DNA of 64,000 nt from CATQGW01 sp965242565 (GCA_965242565.1 OZ251457.1:186001-250000), one strand, 5' to 3'. Counted from the stretch's first letter, positions 8,929 to 16,805 are shown. The notes: generated by a model not told the origin, from the letters alone. A program made the numbers and translations.

Positions 8929-9342
8929 TCAGCCGAGCGCGACGACCAGGCCGGTCGCAATGCCGATCGCAGCCAGGATGATGCCCACGCTCGCGAACGC
9001 GAAATTGAACATCCTTTGCCCCATCCGCGTCTCGCGCGCCTCCATCTCCACCCGCAGATCGGCGACATCCCTCCGCAGGTCGCCGACTTCCGCTCTCACA
9101 CCGGTGAGCTCAGTCCGCAGTTCGCGGACATCATTCTGCAGATCCTCCACCGCCTTCACGAGCGGAGCCATCGCGCGGCTGATTGCTTGCTCAAGCTCCG
9201 TCCGCGGCACAAACGGCGCGACGGCGCGCTCGATCTCCACTTCCACTTCGCCGGCGAGCGCGTCGGAAAACTCCGCGGCGTGTTCCTCGGGCACGTTGCC
9301 GCGGGTCAGGGGGGCGACGAGACGGGTTCGGCTGATTGCCAT
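8929..9342 (-). CDS. Coiled-coil, C-terminally membrane-anchored protein (paralogue 1)
   Basis: A 137-aa protein of unknown function. Domains are a conserved N-terminal patch (MAISRTRLVAPLTRGNVPEE, residues 1-20), a coiled coil (about 45-115) built on VGDLRRDVADLRVEMEARE, and a C-terminal transmembrane helix (about 115-135). The architecture resembles DUF1640/CCDC90-type proteins; homology is not confirmed. It is the most divergent of the paralogues at 9770-10477, 10526-10810, 10860-11348 and 39211-39635. It converges on lysS (5 bp gap). GTGAGGG serves as ribosome site. Confidence 0.75.
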   Translation of the reverse strand: MAISRTRLVAPLTRGNVPEEHAAEFSDALAGEVEVEIERAVAPFVPRTELEQAISRAMAPLVKAVEDLQNDVRELRTELTGVRAEVGDLRRDVADLRVEMEARETRMGQRMFNFAFASVGIILAAIGIATGLVVALG

Positions 9343-9373
9343 GGATGCCCTCACTTTCCGATCTGCGGATACT

Positions 9374-9387
9374 CTAGCACATGCTAG
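9374..9387. promoter_or_regulatory. Short palindrome between divergent genes, possible operator
   Basis: CTAGCA-CA-TGCTAG is a perfect 6-bp inverted repeat with a 2-bp centre, in the 60-bp gap between the coiled-coil gene (minus) and the NYN nuclease gene (plus). It overlaps the AT-rich GGATACTCTAG that could serve as -10 region for both. The position fits a repressor site. No regulator gene is adjacent. Confidence 0.35.
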
Positions 9388-9402
9388 CTGAGAGGTCGCC
9401 GC

Positions 9403-9777
9403 ATGCGCAGCTACGTTGACGGGATGAATGTGATCGGCGCGCGGGCCGACGGCTGGTGGCGTGATCGCGTCGGCGCGATGGCGCGGTTGGCGCGCGAGGT
9501 GGACGCGCTGGCGGCGAAAGGCGACGGCGAGTGGATCATCGTGTTCGACGGGCGGCCGCGCATGCTCGCGGCGCAGTCGCGCGACGTAACGGTGGAGTGG
9601 TCGCGGCGCTCGGGCCGCAACGCGGCGGACGACCGGATCGTCGAACTGGTTGAAGCAGCGGGCGGGGATTGTCTGGTCTACACATCGGATCGTGAGCTGC
9701 GTGGGCGGCTCATTGCGCTGGGCGCGCAGGTCGAAGGCGCGTCCACGCTGCTGCGTCGGCTGGAGCGGCTCAGTTGA
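9403..9777 (+). CDS. NYN/PIN-like domain ribonuclease (YacP-related)
   Basis: A 124-aa single-domain protein of the NYN (PIN-like) nuclease group. It carries the scattered acidic residues expected for a metal-dependent site: Asp in YVDGMNV (about 6), Asp in IVFDGRPRM (about 49), the Asp pair in NAADDRIVELVE and Asp in VYTSDRELRGR. YacP-type proteins act on RNA; the substrate here is unknown. A GAGAGG ribosome site precedes ATG 9403. Its 3' end overlaps the convergent coiled-coil gene by 8 bp. It is the only plus-strand gene within the coiled-coil array, so a link to that array is possible but unproven. Confidence 0.8.
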   Translation: MRSYVDGMNVIGARADGWWRDRVGAMARLAREVDALAAKGDGEWIIVFDGRPRMLAAQSRDVTVEWSRRSGRNAADDRIVELVEAAGGDCLVYTSDRELRGRLIALGAQVEGASTLLRRLERLS

Positions 9778-10477
9778 AGCCGAGGATGATGCCCACGGCG
9801 GTAGCGACGGCGGCGAGGTTGATCCCGATGACGCCAATCGCGAAGGTGAGCATCTGGCGGCTCTCACGCGCCTCCCGCTCTGCGGTTTCGACGCGGAGCT
9901 TGCCGATCTCCCCGTCTATGCGCGCCTCCCGCTCTGCGGCTTCAACGCGGAGTTTGCCGAGCTCCTCGCTCATGTCGCTGCGGAGCTTGCCGAGCTCCTC
10001 GCTCATGTCGCTGCGCAGCTTGCCGAGCTTCTCGTCTATGCGCGCCTCCCGCTCTGTGGCTTCGACGCGGAGTTTGCCGAGCTCCTCGCTCATGTCGCTG
10101 CGCAGCTTGCCGAGCTCCTCGTTCGTGCGCGCCTCCCGCTCAGCGGCATCAACGCGGAGCTTGCCGAGCTCCTCGCTCATCTCGCTGCCCAGCTTGCCGA
10201 TCTTCTCGTCTATGCGCGCCTCCCGCTCGGCGGCTTCAACGCGCATGTCGCGCATCTCCAGGCGAAGATCGTTGATCGCCTGGGCCATCTCGTTGATCGC
10301 CCGCGCCAGCGGCTCGGTCGCTTGGGCGATCGCGTCGTTCATCTCCACTTTGGTCGTCAGCGGCTCGAGCTCCCGCTCGACTTCCTCCACGAGCCCGTTG
10401 CTGAACTCCGCGGCGTGCTCTTCGGGCACGTTGCCGCGCACGAGCGGCGCGGTGAGCCGTTGCCTGCTGATCGCCAT
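9770..10477 (-). CDS. Coiled-coil membrane-anchored protein with expanded repeats (paralogue 2)
   Basis: A 235-aa protein of unknown function. It starts with the family patch SRQRLTAPLVRGNVPEEHAA and a Glu-rich region. It continues into tandem units of 11 residues (LGKLRSDMSEE) and 18 residues (of the type LGKLRVEAAEREARIDEK), about seven units between residues 90 and 205. It ends in one hydrophobic helix and GFN. The 11- and 18-residue steps are hendecad/heptad coiled-coil periods, so the stalk length can change by whole units. A TACACT box (10503-10508) and an SD sit 26 bp upstream and are shared with other copies. Confidence 0.75.
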   Translation of the reverse strand: MAISRQRLTAPLVRGNVPEEHAAEFSNGLVEEVERELEPLTTKVEMNDAIAQATEPLARAINEMAQAINDLRLEMRDMRVEAAEREARIDEKIGKLGSEMSEELGKLRVDAAEREARTNEELGKLRSDMSEELGKLRVEATEREARIDEKLGKLRSDMSEELGKLRSDMSEELGKLRVEAAEREARIDGEIGKLRVETAEREARESRQMLTFAIGVIGINLAAVATAVGIILGFN

Positions 10478-10525
10478 CGGAGCGTCCTCACCTTCCGACG
10501 CCAGTGTAGCGCGGGCGGGCAGCGC

Positions 10526-10810
10526 TCAGTTGAAGCCGAGGATGATGCCCACGGCGGTTGCGATTGCGGCGATGTTGATCCCGATGATCCCGATCGCGAA
10601 GGTGAGCACCAGCCGCGTCATGCGCGTCTCCAGCGCCAGCAGCGCCCGCTCCATCCGCTCCCACAGACGCTCAAGATCCTCTTTCGTCGCCAGCCCGGAC
10701 ACCTGATCGTCGAAGGTGTTCTGTAGAGCCTCGGTGAACCCGATCGACGGGGCCTCGGTCAGCCCGCTGCGCACGAGGATGTCATGGAATCGCAGTCTGT
10801 TGATGGCCAT
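10526..10810 (-). CDS. Short coiled-coil membrane-anchored protein (paralogue 3)
   Basis: A 94-aa short member of the family. The N-terminus MAINRLRFHDILVRSGL keeps only part of the family patch. The middle has TKEDLERLWERMERALLALE, similar to DUF1640-type coiled coils, and the C-terminal membrane helix and GFN terminus match the neighbours almost exactly. A TACACT box lies at 10837-10842 upstream. It sits between two longer copies in the same direction, with about 48-bp spacers containing their own promoters. Confidence 0.7.
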   Translation of the reverse strand: MAINRLRFHDILVRSGLTEAPSIGFTEALQNTFDDQVSGLATKEDLERLWERMERALLALETRMTRLVLTFAIGIIGINIAAIATAVGIILGFN

Positions 10811-10859
10811 CAGCGCTGCCCGCACTCTCTGGCGGCAGTGTAGAGCGGGCGGGCGGCGC

Positions 10860-11348
10860 TCAGTTGAAGCCGAGGACGATACCCACGGCTGTGGCGATTG
10901 CACCGATGTTGATGCCCGTCATTGTGAGCACCATCCGGGCCATGCGCGCCTCCCGCTCAGCGGCTTCGACGCGCAGCTTGCCGAGCTCCTCGTTCGTGCG
11001 CGCCTCCCGCTCAGCGGCTTCGCCGCGGAGCTTGCCGATCTCCTCGTTCGTGCGCGCTTCCCGCTCTGCGGCTTCGGCACGGAGCTTGCCGATTTCCTCA
11101 TGCATCTCGCTGCGCATGTCGCGCATCTCAAGGCGGAGATCGTTGATCGCCTGCGTCAGTCCGTTGATCGCCCGCGCCAGCGGCTCGGTCGCTTGCGCGA
11201 TCGCGTCGTTCATCTCCACCTTGGTCGCCAGCGGCTCGAGTTCCCGCTCGACCTCTTCGACGAGCCCGTTGCTGAACTCTGCGGCGTGCTCTTCTGGCAC
11301 GTTGCCGCGCACGAGCGGCGCGGTGAGCCGTTGTCTGCTGATGGCCAT
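10860..11348 (-). CDS. Coiled-coil membrane-anchored protein (paralogue 4)
   Basis: A 162-aa protein of the same family, directly downstream of the large methyltransferase gene (50 bp). It has the N-terminal patch (residues 1-20), a Glu-rich region containing KVEMNDAIAQATEPLARAIN, three to four IGKLRAEAAEREARTNEE-like coiled-coil units, and a C-terminal membrane helix. Its promoter, ribosome site and first 150 bp are nearly identical to the copy at 39211. This shows that the methyltransferase 3' end and this gene were duplicated together. Confidence 0.75.
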   Translation of the reverse strand: MAISRQRLTAPLVRGNVPEEHAAEFSNGLVEEVERELEPLATKVEMNDAIAQATEPLARAINGLTQAINDLRLEMRDMRSEMHEEIGKLRAEAAEREARTNEEIGKLRGEAAEREARTNEELGKLRVEAAEREARMARMVLTMTGINIGAIATAVGIVLGFN

Positions 11349-11398
11349 TTGGGCGCCTCGCCTTCCGACGTCAGTGTAGCGCTTGGCGCGGGAGGGCG
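11349..11398 (-). promoter_or_regulatory. Conserved promoter/leader of the coiled-coil family
   Basis: Each of the array genes starting at 10477, 10810, 11348 and 39211 has a TACACT -10-like box 25-27 bp before its ATG (here 11373-11378). In the copies starting at 10477, 11348 and 39211, GTCGGAAGG and GAGG form the ribosome site. Conservation of this non-coding leader across copies argues that promoter and gene move as one unit. No conserved -35 box was recognised. Confidence 0.5.
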
Positions 11399-14134
11399 TC
11401 AGCCGTTGGGCGGGGCGTAGCGCTTGTTGGTGATGGAGGGTTCTTCGGAGAGGGCGCGGCGGATTTGGGCAACCCATTCGGGGTCGAGGTTGAGGGCGTT
11501 GGTTACGGCGTCGTCGAGCTGCTTGCGGATCGGGTCGTCGTTCATTTGGGGGAAGGGGAGCAGTGTTTCGTTTTTGAGCGTTTCGTAAGCGTCGGCGAGT
11601 GCGTCGCGGGCGTCGTCGCCGAGCGCGGGGAAGTTGGGCACGGGGATCGAGCGCAGGGTATCGAGCGAGAATTGAGGGTACGACGGTTTGCGGTTGTCGC
11701 GCCCGCCGAGGATCGCCAGCAATCCGACCGACGAATTGAGGTACGCGCAGAGCGCGGCCTGCGTAACGAAATTGCCGTCGTGCGGGCGGCATGGCGTCCA
11801 ACGAGAGCCTGGCACAGACGCCTCAACGATGACAGCCGGTACTTTAGCAAGCGGAAGCCAAAGCCGATGTGCAAGCAACATCCGGCTGCGCTGTGCCCAG
11901 TACCTATCGGCAAGGTGCCGTTTCGACGGCTTCGGCTCGATGTATGAGTCGGTGCGCGCGCTCATCGACTGAGTCACGTCCGTCTTGTGATCCCACAACG
12001 CGCGACGGCCCGACGTAGTCGGCTTGTGCGATCGCGTGTAAGCGTCGCGGATCCGTTGGCCGCCTGGTCCGACCTCAGCGATCCGGGACATACTGATGAA
12101 CGTCGAGTCGTCTTGCGCGGCGCGGTCCCATAGCGTTTGCGCGTCGCCCACGAGACGCGGTGCCAAGAAGTTCACGGCGTTCCAGTCGCCGTCTGCGATT
12201 CGCGCGGCCTCTACGTGTTGGATGACGAACGGCCCGTCGTGCTCGATCTGAGCTGCAATGGACAACGCATCGATCGGCCCTGACGGATTCTCGATCAGAT
12301 TGACCACGCGCGTTGGCGGCTTCGGTCTATCGTGCGGCCAGCGGCGGCAGACGATTAGCGCTTCTCCGATCGATGTGTTTTCGGACATGTTGATGCGTTC
12401 GGGATCGTGCGAGGTGATGATGCTGTCCACATAGAATCGATCGCCAAGAAACTGCCGCAATCCAAAGCCGGACGGACCGGTTAGAACAGTTCCGGGTAGT
12501 ACTGCCGCGAGGGTTCCGGCATCTTTCCCCAGCATTCCGTCCGCGAGAACGCAGAATCCAGTGCTCGATCCCGACAGGTGAGTCGCATCTTGTCCGTGGC
12601 TGCCGAAAAGCTTTTGTTCCGCTGTCTTGAGCGCGAGCTCATCACCGCGCGAGAACTGATCGTGACGCAGACTGTCGCGCGTGAACGGCGGGTTCATGAT
12701 CACCAGATCCATCGCCGGCGGCTGTTCGGGCTGCTCCGCGCCCGGATCGTCGTCCACCTGCTGCGAGATCGAGGGCCAGGCGGCCAGCCGCGGCTGACCG
12801 CTGAGGAACTCCAGCGAGCCGAGGTAGGGCGTGCCCTCGTAGACGCCGAGCAGCGTGCGGTGGACGTTCATCCGCCCGAACTTGGTACTGGGCGAAAGCA
12901 TGCCCAGCGTCGACGCCGCCATATGCGTCGCGGTGAGGTTGATGTCGTAACCCCAGAGTACATCTTCAACGAGACAGAGCGCCAACGCCTCCTCGTCGGC
13001 GGCGTTGATCGGCCCCGCCCGCTGGCGCAGGTCGCGGATGCGCTCCGCCGCCGCCATCAGCAGCGTGCCGGTGCCGCAGGCCGGATCGCAGATGCGCAGC
13101 CGCTCGACCGCGTTGGGGTCCGACCAGTCGCAGTCCTGCTCGCGGATCGCCAGCGCCGCCAGTAACACCGCGGCGGGCGTGGAGGTATAGAACGACCCGT
13201 CGTAGCGCGCGGTATCGAGCACGCGGTGGAAGATGCGGCCCAGCAGGTCGTGGCGCAGCCCGTGGACGAGTCCCGCGATCTTGCCGACCTCGCCGGCGAG
13301 AGTGAAGACGGCCTGCGCGATATCGGGCGTTTGGGAGAGCGCCATCAGCGCGACGCGAGCGGTTTCGAAGACGGGGCGATAATCGACCGTAAGGATCGCG
13401 CGCCAGGCTTCGAGCAGTGCGCCGATCGTGCTTTCCGGTTCCGCCGCGCACTGGCCCGAATTGAGCGGCGGCCACTGGCCCTCGTAGCCGCTGGGCCGCA
13501 GCGCCGGCAGGTGTTCCTGCAAGCGATGGTGGAAGAGCATTGCGGTGGCGACGACCAGCATCGCGCGTTTGGCGGCGGTGAAGTAGCCGTCTTCGCGCCC
13601 GCCCTTGCCGACTTTGGTTTGCGGCAGGTCCATCTCCTGCGCGAGCGCCCGCCGCGCGGAGGTGGAGAGCCGCTGGACGGCGGCGTCCAACGCCTCCGAC
13701 AGAATTTGCGCCGCGCCGTCAGCGTCGCCCACCGCGCCGCCCGCCTGTCGCACCGCTTCCGCGAGTTCGGGCACGCTGCCCTGTTCCGACCAGCGGGCGG
13801 GGCTGCGCAGCTCCGAGCGTGTGCGTACCGCCCAGATCGGCCTGGCCTGCGCCAGCGTCTCGGTGGTCGCGCCGTCGGGGTAGCAGATGGCGAAGACGAC
13901 AGTGGTCAATCCCTGCCTGAGCCGCGCGTCGGCGTCCTTGACCGCTTCGCGCCGCTTGGCCGCGCTGAAGCCGGCTTCCGCCTCCAGCACCACCCGCGCG
14001 CCGCCGATGTCGACCACCACATCCATCCGCCGCCCGCTCTCGCGCCGTTCGGCGCGCGCATCCAGCCCCTGCCCACGCAGCAGCTCGGCGAGCTTGCCGT
14101 TCAGCAACTCCTCTTGGTCGTGGGTGGGTGGCAT
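11399..14134 (-). CDS. N6-adenine DNA methyltransferase with nuclease-like N-terminus, putative Type IIG restriction enzyme (copy 1)
   Basis: A 911-aa protein. Residues 1-110 form a domain with MDVVVDIGGARVVLEAEAG, compatible with a PD-(D/E)XK-like fold (Asp then Glu-x-Glu). This is followed by a helical region (HDLLGRIFHRVLDTARYDGSFYT). The methyltransferase has SAM motif I DPACGTGTLL (about 348) and catalytic NPPF (about 480). The C-terminal 400 residues would hold target recognition and the NF/IPVPNFPALGDD-type tail. The architecture fits a single-chain restriction-modification enzyme, though a solitary methyltransferase is possible. It is a paralogue of the gene at 36383. It follows an ARH remnant and precedes three coiled-coil genes. 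Confidence 0.8.
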   Translation of the reverse strand: MPPTHDQEELLNGKLAELLRGQGLDARAERRESGRRMDVVVDIGGARVVLEAEAGFSAAKRREAVKDADARLRQGLTTVVFAICYPDGATTETLAQARPIWAVRTRSELRSPARWSEQGSVPELAEAVRQAGGAVGDADGAAQILSEALDAAVQRLSTSARRALAQEMDLPQTKVGKGGREDGYFTAAKRAMLVVATAMLFHHRLQEHLPALRPSGYEGQWPPLNSGQCAAEPESTIGALLEAWRAILTVDYRPVFETARVALMALSQTPDIAQAVFTLAGEVGKIAGLVHGLRHDLLGRIFHRVLDTARYDGSFYTSTPAAVLLAALAIREQDCDWSDPNAVERLRICDPACGTGTLLMAAAERIRDLRQRAGPINAADEEALALCLVEDVLWGYDINLTATHMAASTLGMLSPSTKFGRMNVHRTLLGVYEGTPYLGSLEFLSGQPRLAAWPSISQQVDDDPGAEQPEQPPAMDLVIMNPPFTRDSLRHDQFSRGDELALKTAEQKLFGSHGQDATHLSGSSTGFCVLADGMLGKDAGTLAAVLPGTVLTGPSGFGLRQFLGDRFYVDSIITSHDPERINMSENTSIGEALIVCRRWPHDRPKPPTRVVNLIENPSGPIDALSIAAQIEHDGPFVIQHVEAARIADGDWNAVNFLAPRLVGDAQTLWDRAAQDDSTFISMSRIAEVGPGGQRIRDAYTRSHKPTTSGRRALWDHKTDVTQSMSARTDSYIEPKPSKRHLADRYWAQRSRMLLAHRLWLPLAKVPAVIVEASVPGSRWTPCRPHDGNFVTQAALCAYLNSSVGLLAILGGRDNRKPSYPQFSLDTLRSIPVPNFPALGDDARDALADAYETLKNETLLPFPQMNDDPIRKQLDDAVTNALNLDPEWVAQIRRALSEEPSITNKRYAPPNG

Positions 14135-14186
14135 GGTGCGACGCTAGCAGAGAGTGGGTTCGTTGGATGTCTTGAGATTGGCGGCA

Positions 14187-14243
14187 GGCCGACCCCCAGT
14201 CCGCTTGCGCGGACAGCCTCCTGCATAGGGGGGCGATTTCGGA
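14187..14243. repeat. Dispersed GC-rich hairpin element, family B (partial)
   Basis: A partial copy of a repeat also found at 20367-20513, 25646-25753 and 32750-32853 (opposite strand). The core runs from GGCCGACCCCC through a GTCCGC/GCGGAC hairpin to TAGGGGGGCGATTTC. It occupies the gap between the methyltransferase start and the ARH remnant. The remainder of this gap (14135-14186) has nothing recognisable. Confidence 0.7.
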
Positions 14244-14273
14244 ACCCCCGCGATGGGAGGGAGGAGGGGGCGG

Positions 14274-14548
14274 TTACTTGACCAGCTGGTCGGCGAAGTG
14301 CTCGAGGGAGGTGCGGTTTTGGCGGAGTTCGGTTACGGCGTTGCGCCAGCGGTTTGGGATGGCGGTGGGGCCGAAGCGCGCGCCGAGGGCTGCGCCGCGG
14401 CGGGGGCGGCGTTGGTGTCGGTGTCGCCGCCGGCGATGGCAACCGCCCGCTCCGGCTTGTCCGGCCTCAGCCAGCCCGCCAGGTCGAAGCTGAGCAGCGC
14501 AAGGCTGGCGACGGCGACGGCTACCTGGGCCGTGCGGAGGTGGGTCAT
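14274..14548 (-). pseudogene. ADP-ribosylglycohydrolase remnant, N-terminally truncated and frameshifted
   Basis: Only the C-terminal quarter of an ARH gene remains. One frame gives AVAIAGGDTDTNAAPA, the metal-binding GGDTDT motif. A net +2-base change near 14400 then moves the homology to another frame, GARFGPTAIPNRWRNAVTE through FADQLVK and stop. The DNA closely resembles the end of the intact ARH gene at 35383-36372. It sits upstream of methyltransferase copy 1 just as the intact ARH pair sits upstream of copy 2. Its ATG overlaps the stop of the gene at 14545. Confidence 0.7.
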
Positions 14549-15006
14549 TCGGAGGTCTCAGCGTCGCGCTCATCAAGCCAGAAGACAAGCTCTTGATGCC
14601 AGCCGCCGGGGTGCTTTATGCCCTGCCCAGCCTTCTGCGAAGGAGGGGTGACCGTTACCCGAAACCCGCTCCAGTCATCCTCCTCTCGCTCTGTGAATTC
14701 CCAAGTGACCTCGACAGGCGGCCACTCCTTCCATTCGTGCCGAAACCCCAACTGATCCTTCAGCAACAGCCCAGTGTTCCACGGCGACACTCTTTCGGTC
14801 ATCGCGTAGAGCTCGGCGCACACCTTGCGCATTTTTTCGCGCACATCCGCGCCGCCCACGGCTACGCCCCAGCTCTTGTGGCGCGCGTTCAGCGTCAGGT
14901 GGTGGGACACCTGTCCTGTAGCATTCCGAAGCTCCTGCAAGTCGCTCCAGAGCTCGAGGATCCGGTTGGCGAGGATGTGCCGCCCGTAGTCGTTCTGGTC
15001 TTCCAT
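14545..15006 (-). CDS. Unknown protein of the ARH/methyltransferase cassette
   Basis: A 153-aa soluble protein that I do not recognise. It has an N-terminal helix (ILANRILELWSDLQELRN), a middle with KMRKVCAELYAMTERVSPWN, and a Trp- and Glu-rich C-terminal half (VEVTWEFTEREEDDWSG, ending LVFWLDERDAETSE). GAAAGGACCG before the ATG is a ribosome site that is repeated before the gene at 15383. The stop overlaps the ARH remnant start as ATGA. Probably a genuine gene given its length, ribosome site and coupling. Confidence 0.6.
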   Translation of the reverse strand: MEDQNDYGRHILANRILELWSDLQELRNATGQVSHHLTLNARHKSWGVAVGGADVREKMRKVCAELYAMTERVSPWNTGLLLKDQLGFRHEWKEWPPVEVTWEFTEREEDDWSGFRVTVTPPSQKAGQGIKHPGGWHQELVFWLDERDAETSE

Positions 15007-15083
15007 CAGTCGGTCCTTTCGTGGTCGAGAGGGTAGAGAGGATGGGGGCCTGGCCGGGGGTGAGAGGGAGGTTTGGGCATTGT

Positions 15084-15383
15084 TCAGTCCTTCCCTGCGC
15101 GCCAGCGCTCCACTGCGGCGGCGTTGGCAGCGATCACCGCGTCTAGGCAGTCGCGGAGGGTGAACGTCTGGTCGTAAAGCACCGACGGATCCATATCCAC
15201 AGCCTGCGAGTAGACGCCGACGGCGCGCATCAGCAGCAGCTCCGGGTCGGCGGTCGGCCGCCCCAAGGCATCGTCTCCTCTGACTTCATCAAGGGCTTCC
15301 GAATCGGTGACGCCGGACCGTCCGTCCTTGTAGCCGGGGCGCACCCTCTCATACAGCTCAGTGAGGTTGTCCCAGTCCGTCAT
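15084..15383 (-). CDS. Small unknown acidic protein
   Basis: A 99-aa acidic protein, no family recognised. It begins MTDWDNLTELYERVRPGYKDG and has a helical C-terminal part (FTLRDCLDAVIAANAAAVERW). The start is supported by AGGAAAGGACCG. Its ATG overlaps the stop of the broken methyltransferase start at 15380-15538. It is followed after 77 bp by the unknown gene at 15006. No membrane segment or signal peptide is seen. Confidence 0.55.
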   Translation of the reverse strand: MTDWDNLTELYERVRPGYKDGRSGVTDSEALDEVRGDDALGRPTADPELLLMRAVGVYSQAVDMDPSVLYDQTFTLRDCLDAVIAANAAAVERWRAGKD

Positions 15384-15538
15384 CGTTCGGTCCTTTCCTG
15401 GGGGGCGGCCCTCAGCACGGGCCGCGCATCGGCATCCTTGACTGCCTCGCGCCGTTCGGGGCGGGCGTCGAGCCCCTGCTCGCGGAGCAGATCCGCCAGC
15501 TTGCCGTTCAGCAACTCTTCCTGGTCGTGCGCGGCCAT
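15380..15538 (-). pseudogene. Collapsed 5' end of a third methyltransferase/restriction gene
   Basis: The 52-codon frame opens MAAHDQEELLNGKLADLLRE, matching the first residues of the two large methyltransferases, and runs to PERREAVKDADAR before an unrelated tail and stop. In the intact genes ERRE and KRREAVKDADAR are about 35 residues apart. Here they are fused, as expected for a deletion between the two short RRE-coding repeats. The catalytic domains are absent. It is a relic rather than a working gene. Confidence 0.7.
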
Positions 15539-15542
15539 TGGC

Positions 15543-16805
15543 TTACGCCTCTTTTGTGGCTCCGGCGGCGATGAGTGCGTCGATCTGGGGCGGCTCGAAG
15601 CCGAGTTCGCGGAGGATTGCGCGGGTTTGGCTGGCGAACGGGGCGGCGGCTTTCTGCGGGCGGAAGCCGTCGCCATCGAGGGCGAGGGGCGGGGAGAGCA
15701 GGCGGATGGGGCCGATTTGCGGGTGCTCCAGGTCGTGCAGCATTGCATTGGCTTCGGTTTGGGGATCGTCGAGCAGTTCCATCGGGGTGAGCACGCGGGA
15801 GGCGGGCACGCCGGCCTCGGCGAGCGTGCGCTCCCAGTCGGCGGTGGGACGCTCGCGCAGGCGCGCTTCGGCGGCGATACGCAGGTCGTCGTAGTACTGC
15901 TCGCGGCCCGCGCCTTCGTCGCCGGCGTGCGGGTCTTCGAGTCCGATGGCCTCGATAAAGCGCTGGCGCAGGCGGCGGCTGCCGCAGGCGACGGCGAGCC
16001 AGCCGTCGGCGGTGTCGTAGGTGCGGAAGTAGATGTCGGCCATCGAGCGGGCGCGTGCGTAGGGCAGGGCGGCGCGCTGGGTTGGGTAGTCGGCGCCGGC
16101 GGCGCGCAGCCGCGCGAGTTCGGCTGCGGCTTCGGCGTGAATGGGGCCGTCGACCGATTCGACGCGCATCATCTGGTTGTTGTTGAGCGTCATGGCGGCC
16201 TGCATGAGCGAGGCGTGGACGGCTGCGCCGTCGCCGGTGTTGGCGCGGCGGAGCAGCGCGGAGGCGACGCCGAAGGCGAGCGTCATGGCGCACATGTAGT
16301 CGGCGGCGACGGGGTCGCCGGATGCGGGGCGTCCGTCGGTGGCGCGCCCGTTGGCGACCATCAGGCCGCTGCGGGCCTGGACGACGATGTCCATGCCGGC
16401 GAGCGCGGCGTCGGGCCCGCGCCGCCCGAAGGGGGTGACGGCGGCGGTGATCAGGGTGGGGTAGCGGGCGCGCAGGGTGTCGGCGTCGAGCCCGAGCTGC
16501 TCAGCGAGCCCGGGGCGGAAGTTCATCAGGGCGACATCGGCGCTGCGCAGGAGGGCGTCGATCACCTGCGGCGCGTCGGGGTGGCGCAGGTGCAGAGGCA
16601 GGGAGCGTTTGCCGCGGTTGCGGGAGATGAAGATGCGGGTTTCCATGTCGGCCAGCTGGCCCAGCCGGCGGGTGGGGTCGCCCTCCAGCGACTCGATCTT
16701 GATCACGTCCGCCCCGCCTTCGGCGAGCAGTTGGCCGCAGAAGGGGACGGCGACGAATTGTCCGAATTCGATGACGCGGATGCCGTGGAAGGGTTGGGTG
16801 GTCAT
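15543..16805 (-). CDS. CaiB/BaiF family (class III) CoA transferase
   Basis: A 420-aa enzyme that moves coenzyme A between acyl carboxylates. Family marks are GIRVIEFGQFVAVPFCGQLLAEGGADVIKIE at the N-terminus (quoted in part: VIEFGQFVAVPF), RNRGKRSLPLHL, LMNFRPG, and the linked-ring fold region GMDIVVQARSGLM where the catalytic Asp of this class lies. The start ATG 16805 directly precedes the conserved N-terminus. The substrate cannot be told from sequence. It stands alone and converges with nothing; the neighbouring accessory block begins 4 bp after its end. Confidence 0.88.
   Translation of the reverse strand: MTTQPFHGIRVIEFGQFVAVPFCGQLLAEGGADVIKIESLEGDPTRRLGQLADMETRIFISRNRGKRSLPLHLRHPDAPQVIDALLRSADVALMNFRPGLAEQLGLDADTLRARYPTLITAAVTPFGRRGPDAALAGMDIVVQARSGLMVANGRATDGRPASGDPVAADYMCAMTLAFGVASALLRRANTGDGAAVHASLMQAAMTLNNNQMMRVESVDGPIHAEAAAELARLRAAGADYPTQRAALPYARARSMADIYFRTYDTADGWLAVACGSRRLRQRFIEAIGLEDPHAGDEGAGREQYYDDLRIAAEARLRERPTADWERTLAEAGVPASRVLTPMELLDDPQTEANAMLHDLEHPQIGPIRLLSPPLALDGDGFRPQKAAAPFASQTRAILRELGFEPPQIDALIAAGATKEA

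Noticed and set aside
9650..10726. Plus-strand frames over the coiled-coil array with repeated LPLCGF- or SLPSSS-type motifs
   Set aside because: The repeats are antisense images of the coiled-coil units; no ribosome site or known fold.
13226..14281. Plus-strand frame of about 351 codons
   Set aside because: Antisense to the methyltransferase, whose motifs are unambiguous.
8929..15538. Prophage or integrative element
   Set aside because: No integrase, structural phage genes, tRNA target or flanking att repeats; the block is better explained as a defence-like island.
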